NCBI GenBank assembly: GCA_903913345.1
Contig: CAIWLA010000581.1
Coordinates: forward strand, 1 to 10,657
Length of the DNA: 10,657 nt
Origin: an uncultured Magnetococcales bacterium
GTDB lineage: Bacteria > Pseudomonadota > Magnetococcia > Magnetococcales > Magnetaquicoccaceae
Direction: 5' to 3'
The position numbers and the translations under genes are program-made. The notes below the pieces were generated by a model. The model ran no database searches. It saw nothing but the letters and a program-made list of their open reading frames with translations, and was not told where the DNA came from. Below are positions 6,213 to 10,657 of this stretch, one piece after another (positions within the stretch are counted from its first letter, which is position 1; every line of letters starts with the position of its first letter).

Positions 6213-6767
6213 ATGAACCAACACGCCCTATTGACCGTTACTGGCCGGGACCGTCCCGGTATTGTCGCCCGCACCACCCAGGTGCTGTTCGAGATGGGCT
6301 GCAATATTGCCGACTCCAGCATGACCCGGTTGGGGGGGGCGTTTACGGTCATGCTCATCCTGCGTCTGCCGCCCACACTCTCCCAGGCGTCACTGACCGA
6401 CCGTTTTCGTCCCCTGGCAGCCGAAATGGCTCTGGAGATCCAGGTACACCCTTTATCCACCGAAGCGGCCCTTTCCAGCCATCCCGACCCAGCCACCCAA
6501 TCGGCCACCCTCAGTGTGATCGGGGCCGATCGGCCCGGTATCGTCTTTCAGGTGACACAACGGCTGGCAGACAATGGGTGCAACATTACCGATCTGTATA
6601 CCCGCATGTTGGGAACCCCCGATCAACCGATCTATTCCATGGTCATCGAAGTGGAGGCACCCAGCCATTTTGACCTGCTGCCGCTTTTGCAACCGGGGCT
6701 GACGCAGTTGGAAAAGAGTCTGGCGGTCGAGATCCATCTGCGTCTGGCCGACTCATCCCTGATGTAG
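6213..6767 (+). CDS. gcvR: Double ACT-domain protein, GcvR-like (glycine cleavage system regulator family)
   Basis: The 184-residue protein consists of two ACT domains and little else. The first (about residues 4-80) opens LLTVTGRDRPGIVARTTQVL and contains MGCNIADSS. The second (about 98-180) opens LSVIGADRPGIVFQVTQRLA and contains NGCNITDLYTR. The DRPGIV turn and the following Asn of each domain are typical of small-molecule (amino-acid) binding ACT folds. In Escherichia coli GcvR, of similar length, inhibits the activator GcvA in response to glycine. No gcvA or gcvTHP gene is seen here, so the regulated target is unknown. I chose the ATG at 6213 because it begins directly at the first domain; a TTG at 6177 is possible but unsupported and falls in the promoter region. 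It is followed 44 nt later by def on the same strand. Confidence 0.82.
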   Translation: MNQHALLTVTGRDRPGIVARTTQVLFEMGCNIADSSMTRLGGAFTVMLILRLPPTLSQASLTDRFRPLAAEMALEIQVHPLSTEAALSSHPDPATQSATLSVIGADRPGIVFQVTQRLADNGCNITDLYTRMLGTPDQPIYSMVIEVEAPSHFDLLPLLQPGLTQLEKSLAVEIHLRLADSSLM

Positions 6768-6811
6768 CGGCGAGTATAACCCTTTTTTCGGCGGCAGACC
6801 ACGTTTGTTCC

Positions 6812-7321
6812 ATGACCATATTGGAGATCATCACCTACCCGGATGCCCGCCTGCGCGGACAGGCTGAGGCCATCAGCGACTTTGCCGCGCCCGCCGTGCA
6901 GCAGCTGGTGGATGATTTATTGCACACCATGGCCGCTCTGCCCGCCTGCGTGGGTGTGGCCGCCCCCCAGACCGGTCACCTCTGCCGTCTGCTGGTCATC
7001 GATTGTCAGAACGGCCGCAAACCACCTCCAGAGCACCACGGTTTACTGGTGGTCGGCAATCCAGAAATCCTGGAATGGTCCGGGATGGCGGTCGGTCGCG
7101 AAGGATGCCTCTCCCTGCCCGATTATACCGGCAACGTGATGCGCGCCCATACCGTTCGGGTCCGTTTTCAGGACCGGAACGGCCAAGTGCACATCCTGAC
7201 CCTGAACGGTTTCGAGGCACGGGTGATGCAACACGAAATGGATCATCTGGACGGCAAACTCTTCACCGACCGCATCGTCAGCCGCAAGGCGGACCTCTTC
7301 CCGCGCAGGCAAACCACCTGA
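6812..7321 (+). CDS. def: Peptide deformylase
   Basis: Peptide deformylase removes the N-formyl group from new proteins, using a metal held by one Cys and two His. The 169-residue product has all three family motifs. Motif 1 is CVGVAAPQ (residues 46-53, catalytic Q53), motif 2 is EGCLSLP (97-103, metal ligand C99), and motif 3 is QHEMDHLDG (140-148, ligands H141 and H145, catalytic E142). The first residue of motif 1 is Cys where Gly is usual (GxGxAAxQ). The gene is not next to fmt, its common partner, so the genome may hold another def copy. It lies 44 nt after the gcvR-like gene and may share its transcript. No good Shine-Dalgarno precedes the ATG. It converges on a small - strand gene 12 bp beyond its stop. 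Confidence 0.95.
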   Translation: MTILEIITYPDARLRGQAEAISDFAAPAVQQLVDDLLHTMAALPACVGVAAPQTGHLCRLLVIDCQNGRKPPPEHHGLLVVGNPEILEWSGMAVGREGCLSLPDYTGNVMRAHTVRVRFQDRNGQVHILTLNGFEARVMQHEMDHLDGKLFTDRIVSRKADLFPRRQTT

Positions 7322-7335
7322 AAAGGTGGCCTTTT
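7321..7335. terminator. Short palindrome over the convergent stops, possible two-way terminator
   Basis: AAAAGG, loop TGG, CCTTTT forms a 6-bp stem exactly between the def stop and the stop of the - strand 58-residue gene. In either direction it ends in a short T-run. The stem is weak and A-rich, so this is a modest candidate. Confidence 0.35.
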
Positions 7336-7510
7336 ATCGCCGTTTTTTGGGGCCGCAGCACTTTTTCCGGCCATGACGGCGAGACATCTGGCGGATGAAC
7401 AGCCGGGAGGTTTCCGGATCCAGCAGTTCAGCCGGTGGCATCTCGCCACAAGTTTGTTCATACATTCCCAACAGATGCATATCGTGTGGCGTTTTTATTG
7501 TCTTGCTCAT
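7334..7510 (-). CDS. Small basic protein of unknown function downstream of prfA
   Basis: I do not recognise this 58-residue product. It begins MSKTIKTPHDMHLLGMYEQT, contains an acidic middle (ELLDPETSRLF), and ends in a strongly basic tail RRHGRKKCCGPKKRR with a CC pair. No signal peptide or membrane segment is visible, so it is probably cytoplasmic, and the tail could bind nucleic acid; that is inference. The ATG at 7510 has AGG 8 nt upstream; the frame also has an ATG at 7513 and runs back to 7537. It lies 144 nt after prfA on the same strand, where many bacteria have the release factor methyltransferase prmC instead. Its stop falls in the small palindrome shared with def. Coding is plausible but not proven; a homology search for short conserved proteins would decide. 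Confidence 0.5.
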   Translation of the reverse strand: MSKTIKTPHDMHLLGMYEQTCGEMPPAELLDPETSRLFIRQMSRRHGRKKCCGPKKRR

Positions 7511-7654
7511 CATTCCAACCTGATTATGGATGGTCACAACCCTGTACCCACTGGTCGATAACCCTCACACCCCATGTGTCCGAAGCCTGTCACGTGCCGA
7601 TCGACACGGTCCCACACCCTGAAAAACCACCAGTCCCCCAAAAAATGGACCGGG

Positions 7655-8761
7655 TCAAAAACCCTCTCCCTCGCTCAATTTGGCCAACAATTCCGACTGA
7701 TAGTGTGCCGCCAGGGTCTCCACAATCTCCTCCAGATCGCCCTGCAACACGGCATCCAGTTTGTGCAACGTCAGGTGAATCCGATGGTCCGTCACCCGTC
7801 CTTGCGGAAAATTGTAGGTGCGAATGCGTTCCGATCGGTCTCCCGATCCCACCTGGTCCCGTCGATCCTTGGAACGTTCATCGTGGGCGGCGCGTTGTTC
7901 CATGTCATACAGGCGGGCCTTGAGCACCTTGATGGCCTGGGCCTTGTTTTTGTGTTGCGACTTTTCATCCTGGCAGATGACCACCAGCCCGGTTGGCAGA
8001 TGGGTGACGCGCACCGCCGAGTCGGTGGTATTGACACTCTGTCCACCGGGACCGGAGGCACGAAAGACATCGATGCGCAGGTCATCCCGTTCGTTGATCT
8101 GCACGTCCACTTCGTCGGCTTCCGGCAGGATGGCCACTGTGCAGGCCGAGGTATGGATCCGTCCACCGGCCTCGGTCACCGGCACCCGCTGCACCCGGTG
8201 CGCCCCCGATTCATATTTGAGCGCGCTATAGACCCCCATGCCACTGATCATGGCGATCACCTCCTTGAAACCACCCAGGGCGGTGACGCTGCTGCTCAGG
8301 GTTTCCACCTGCCAGCCCCGCAATTCGGCATAACGACCATACATGCGGAACAGATCGGCTGCAAACAGGCTGGCCTCTTCGCCACCGGTGCCAGCCCGGA
8401 TTTCCAGGACAATATTTTTGCCATCGTTGGGATCCTTGGGCAGGAGCAGCCGTTGAATCACCCGATGTTGCTGGGCAATCTGCTCCTTGAGGGTCTCCCG
8501 CTCCTCCTGGGCCATCTCTTGCAGGTCGCGGTCGCTCTCCGGGTTGTTGAGCAGTTCCATGGTCTCCCGCATCTGCTGTTCCAAGGTGTGCAAAACCCGC
8601 TGGGCCTCCACCACCGGATCCAGTTCGGCGTATTCCTTGCTCAGACGGGCAAACAGGGCGGAGTTGGTACCGGTTTGAGCCTGACCCAACAGGTCACTCA
8701 ATTCGGCATGACGGCGGGCCATCAGATCCAGCTTTTGGGAAAGATTGTGCGACACATCCAT
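7655..8761 (-). CDS. prfA: Peptide chain release factor 1
   Basis: RF1 reads UAA and UAG stop codons and triggers release of the finished protein on the ribosome. The 368-residue product is standard length. It has the helical N-terminal domain (to about residue 110), the [15 protein letters not shown] segment, and the codon-recognition tripeptide PVT at 194-196 in [10 protein letters not shown] (RF1-type PxT, not the SPF of RF2). The catalytic GGQ is at 239-241 in [17 protein letters not shown]. The Arg/Lys-rich C-terminus is intact. The ATG at 8761 lies 21 nt after the hemA stop with no clear Shine-Dalgarno, and a small hairpin fills that gap. The hemA-prfA order is widespread in proteobacteria. 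No prmC, which methylates the GGQ glutamine, follows within the window. Confidence 0.97.
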   Translation of the reverse strand: MDVSHNLSQKLDLMARRHAELSDLLGQAQTGTNSALFARLSKEYAELDPVVEAQRVLHTLEQQMRETMELLNNPESDRDLQEMAQEERETLKEQIAQQHRVIQRLLLPKDPNDGKNIVLEIRAGTGGEEASLFAADLFRMYGRYAELRGWQVETLSSSVTALGGFKEVIAMISGMGVYSALKYESGAHRVQRVPVTEAGGRIHTSACTVAILPEADEVDVQINERDDLRIDVFRASGPGGQSVNTTDSAVRVTHLPTGLVVICQDEKSQHKNKAQAIKVLKARLYDMEQRAAHDERSKDRRDQVGSGDRSERIRTYNFPQGRVTDHRIHLTLHKLDAVLQGDLEEIVETLAAHYQSELLAKLSEGEGF

Positions 8762-8769
8762 AGATTGAT

Positions 8770-8782
8770 CAGACCGTTTCGG
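8770..8782 (-). other. Small hairpin between hemA and prfA
   Basis: GACCG, loop AAA, CGGTC is a perfect 5-bp stem that begins right at the hemA stop and ends 8 nt before the prfA start. There is no T-run, so it is not a terminator. It could affect re-initiation at prfA. Confidence 0.4.
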
Positions 8783-10042
8783 TCACTCCAATTCAAAAAG
8801 TTTGCGGGTGGCATCCACATACAGTGAGCCATCCGGTTCGGCGGCCAATTGACGCAATTGGCTGAGGGGAGAGTGCAACATTTTATTGACCAACAGACGC
8901 CCCAGGGCCTCCAGCCGTTTTTGCCCCTCCGGGGTCAGATCAGACCAGCCGGCCACCGCTTTGGCCACCTCCTGATCACGCAGGGTTTCCATCTTTTGCC
9001 GCAACGCCACCAACGTGGGGACCACCTCCAGGGTATCCAACCATTGGTTGAAGGCGGGCACGGCCTGGGTGATCATCGCCTCGGCGGCGGCCATCTCCCG
9101 GCCGCGGTCCTGCTGGTTACCGGCGACTATTTTGCTCAAATCGTCAATATCGTACAGAAAGGCATTGTCCACGTCACTGATTTTCGGATCCAGATCCCTG
9201 GGTACGGCAATATCGATATAAAACTGGGGCCGTTGCCGCCGTTGTTTGAGTGCCCCACGGACCATGGCGGCACTGACCAGGGGCGTGGCGGATCCCGTGG
9301 AAGAGATCACGATATCGGCCCGGTGCAACAGGCCACCCACCGCATCCAGGGGATGGGCCTCCCCCTGAAAGCTCTCCGCCAAGGTTTGGGCACGGGCCAG
9401 GGTGCGGTTGGCCACCAGAATGGTGACCCCATGGGAGGTCAGGTGGCGGGCCGCCAGTTCACACATCTCCCCGGCCCCCAACAACAGGCAGGTATGTCCA
9501 GTCAGTTCGCCAAATATTTTGCGGGCCAGGGTGACGGCCACCGAGGCAATGGAGACGGGGTGGCGGGCAATACTGGTCTCGGTACGAATCTGCTTGGCCA
9601 CCTGGAAGGCCATGTGAAAAAATTTGTTCAAGACGGTTTTGGCCGCCCCGTTTTCGACCGCATCCCGGTAGGCCTGTTTCATCTGGCCCAGAATCTGGGC
9701 CTCGCCCACCACCAGTGAATCCAGACTGGAGGCCACGCGAATGCCGTGGCGCATGGCTTGGGTGCCGACATGGCTGTAGAGGTGGGGCTGGAGGGTATCC
9801 ATGGCCACCCCACGACTGGTCGCCAGCCATTGGCTGGCCGTTGCGATGCCGTGCTCCGGTTCGGTGCAGACGCTGTACAGTTCCACCCGATTGCAGGTGG
9901 AGACCAACAGCCCTTCGTGCATCCCCTCCAGGCTCAGCAAGCGGTTCAGAAAGGGGGCCGTCTCCTCGGCAGTGAAGGCCAACCGCTCGCGCAGTGCCAC
10001 TGGCGTCGTTTTATGATTCAGCCCAACAACGATGAGTTTCAT
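8783..10042 (-). CDS. hemA: Glutamyl-tRNA reductase
   Basis: HemA reduces glutamyl-tRNA(Glu) with NADPH to glutamate-1-semialdehyde, the first committed step of C5-route tetrapyrrole synthesis. The 419-residue protein begins MKLIVVGLNHKTTPVALRER and has the catalytic cysteine C50 in STCNRVELY. The substrate-domain segment SSLDSLVVGEAQILGQMKQAY (about 105-125), the hinge HPVSIASVAVTLARKIFG (about 161-178), the NADPH site LLLGAGEMCELAARHL, and a helical dimerisation C-terminus follow. I chose the ATG at 10042 because it matches the usual N-terminus; the frame stays open to 10162, but that part has no family match. No strong Shine-Dalgarno is seen. It starts the hemA-prfA run and is divergent from the tRNA genes, sharing a roughly 180-bp upstream region. 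In this organism it supplies haem precursors for the c-type cytochromes implied by the ccm genes. Confidence 0.97.
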   Translation of the reverse strand: MKLIVVGLNHKTTPVALRERLAFTAEETAPFLNRLLSLEGMHEGLLVSTCNRVELYSVCTEPEHGIATASQWLATSRGVAMDTLQPHLYSHVGTQAMRHGIRVASSLDSLVVGEAQILGQMKQAYRDAVENGAAKTVLNKFFHMAFQVAKQIRTETSIARHPVSIASVAVTLARKIFGELTGHTCLLLGAGEMCELAARHLTSHGVTILVANRTLARAQTLAESFQGEAHPLDAVGGLLHRADIVISSTGSATPLVSAAMVRGALKQRRQRPQFYIDIAVPRDLDPKISDVDNAFLYDIDDLSKIVAGNQQDRGREMAAAEAMITQAVPAFNQWLDTLEVVPTLVALRQKMETLRDQEVAKAVAGWSDLTPEGQKRLEALGRLLVNKMLHSPLSQLRQLAAEPDGSLYVDATRKLFELE

Positions 10043-10166
10043 AGTGTGTATGGTATCGACATGCGACCAACGGAAAATACGCCACTTTCGAGACAAAAAG
10101 GTGATGATAACCCGAATGCAGCCATCGATGAAAGGGTTCTTCCCAACTCCCCTCCATTTCAACCGC

Positions 10167-10195
10167 TTGCCAATGGGGGTCGAATGGGATAGAGT
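10167..10195 (+). promoter_or_regulatory. Sigma70-type promoter for the tRNA genes
   Basis: TTGCCA (10167-10172, five of six matches to TTGACA) is separated by exactly 17 bp from TAGAGT (10190-10195, four of six to TATAAT). The expected start near 10202 lies about 19 nt ahead of mature tRNA-Pro, with a G-rich stretch after the -10. Position and spacing are good; the -10 is only fair. Confidence 0.55.
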
Positions 10196-10220
10196 GAATG
10201 CACTGAGGGTGGATGGACGG

Positions 10221-10297
<77 letters not shown>

Positions 10298-10348
10298 TTT
10301 TCATCCTGACCCCCTGCACAGAGATCCAGCGAGGCAGGAGCATGGCCC

Positions 10349-10425
10349 GCGCCCGTAGCTCAATTGGATAGAGCAACGGCCTTCTAAGCCGTAGGCTACA
10401 GGTTCAAGTCCTGTCGGGCGCACCA
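10349..10425 (+). tRNA. tRNA-Arg, anticodon UCU
   Basis: A 77-nt cloverleaf. GCGCCCG (10349-10355) pairs with CGGGCGC (10415-10421), then A and an encoded CCA. The D-arm is AGCTCAATTGGATAGAGCA. The anticodon stem ACGGC/GCCGT closes loop CTTCTAA, giving anticodon TCT, which reads AGA and AGG. The T-arm is CAGGTTCAAGTCCTG. It lies 51 nt after tRNA-Pro and probably shares its transcript. The 3' ends of tRNA-Arg genes are frequent integrase targets. Confidence 0.97.
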
Positions 10426-10442
10426 GTTAAATCAAGCAGTTA

Positions 10443-10473
10443 CGGCTACCGTTTCGGTGGCCGTTTTTATTTT
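10443..10473 (+). terminator. Rho-independent terminator of the tRNA operon
   Basis: CGGCTACC (10443-10450), loop GTTTC, GGTGGCCG (10456-10463) forms an 8-bp stem with one G-U pair, followed by TTTTTATTTT. It stands 17 nt after tRNA-Arg and ends the two-tRNA transcript. Confidence 0.85.
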
Positions 10474-10482
10474 CCGCGTTTA

Positions 10483-10586
10483 TGGGTTCCTCTATGGGTT
10501 CCTTCTGCTTTTGACTGCCCTTGATTGCGGGTGATTTCTGCCGCCTGTCGGGTGCCTTGAATGTCATGGGTTCCCCTGTGGGTTCC
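10483..10586. repeat. Two pairs of TGGGTTCC direct repeats, possible integrase arm-type sites
   Basis: TGGGTTCC occurs at 10483, 10495, 10567 and 10579. Copies within a pair are 12 bp apart and the pairs are 84 bp apart. The sequence around the copies is similar (A/G before, CTCT-like after). All four lie within 165 bp after tRNA-Arg and are not seen elsewhere in the window. Iterated short direct repeats beside a tRNA 3' end resemble the arm sites of tyrosine integrases. No integrase gene or second att copy is visible, so the role is inference. The rest of 10426-10657 holds the terminator and no convincing gene. Confidence 0.6.
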
Positions 10587-10657
10587 TCTCCAACATACCC
10601 CACCGATCCACCCCGCCCATCCCCTCCAGACAATCACCCATCGTTACCGATCCAGCA

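Noticed and set aside
7351..7372. GGCCG/CGGCC inverted repeat as a terminator
   Set aside because: It has a 12-nt loop, lies inside the small - strand gene and lacks a T-run after the stem.
7574..8827. A 417-residue + strand frame opposite prfA
   Set aside because: It is antisense to a fully recognisable release factor 1 gene and has no family features of its own.
8849..9718. A 289-residue + strand frame opposite hemA
   Set aside because: It is antisense to glutamyl-tRNA reductase, whose catalytic and NADPH motifs are intact on the - strand.
10427..10633. A 68-residue - strand frame with EEPTGEP and EEPIEEP segments
   Set aside because: The repeated residues come from the TGGGTTCC DNA repeats, and the frame runs through the tRNA terminator. 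No family resemblance is seen.

Overview
This is a compact stretch of a GC-rich Gram-negative bacterial chromosome, about 60% GC by eye. Most of it is housekeeping genes, with a small accessory pocket near the left end and a possible integration site at the right end. A System I cytochrome c maturation cluster indicates a Gram-negative, probably a proteobacterium. Haem precursor synthesis through glutamyl-tRNA reductase (C5 route) argues against the classical Alphaproteobacteria, which mostly use 5-aminolevulinate synthase. The tRNA genes encode their CCA ends. A gammaproteobacterium or a Magnetococcia-like lineage would fit; this is inference and the lineage is not proven.

Left part (1-1861): the C-terminal half of the replication restart helicase PriA runs off the left edge on the + strand. 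Facing it on the - strand are a HicB-type antitoxin with no HicA partner and, just upstream of it, a DUF1640-type coiled-coil/membrane gene broken by one missing base.

Central - strand block (1862-6144), in transcription order: a SPOR-domain membrane protein with a Pro/Ala-rich repetitive linker, then ccmA, ccmB, a 150-nt spacer carrying three phased GC-rich hairpin units, then ccmC, ccmD and ccmE with overlapping ends. CcmAB (ATPase and permease) with CcmC, CcmD and CcmE load haem onto the CcmE chaperone. The later ligation genes ccmF, ccmG and ccmH are not in the window.

A 68-bp divergent spacer leads to two + strand genes: a GcvR-like double-ACT protein and a peptide deformylase. Convergent to these is a - strand group of hemA, prfA and a 58-residue basic protein of unknown function. 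HemA makes glutamate-1-semialdehyde for tetrapyrroles, so the window holds both the first haem-pathway enzyme and the haem delivery system for c-type cytochromes.

Right end (10043-10657): hemA and the tRNA genes diverge. tRNA-Pro(UGG) has a recognisable sigma70-type promoter. tRNA-Arg(UCU) follows, then a rho-independent terminator. Beyond it are two pairs of a TGGGTTCC repeat, each pair spaced 12 bp and the pairs 84 bp apart. This resembles integrase arm sites next to a tRNA attachment site, but no integrase is visible here.

The points most worth a second look are the ccmB-ccmC hairpin array with a possible alternative fold, the repeat pairs beyond tRNA-Arg, the frameshifted DUF1640 gene and the orphan HicB. 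I do not see a clearly new multi-gene system.
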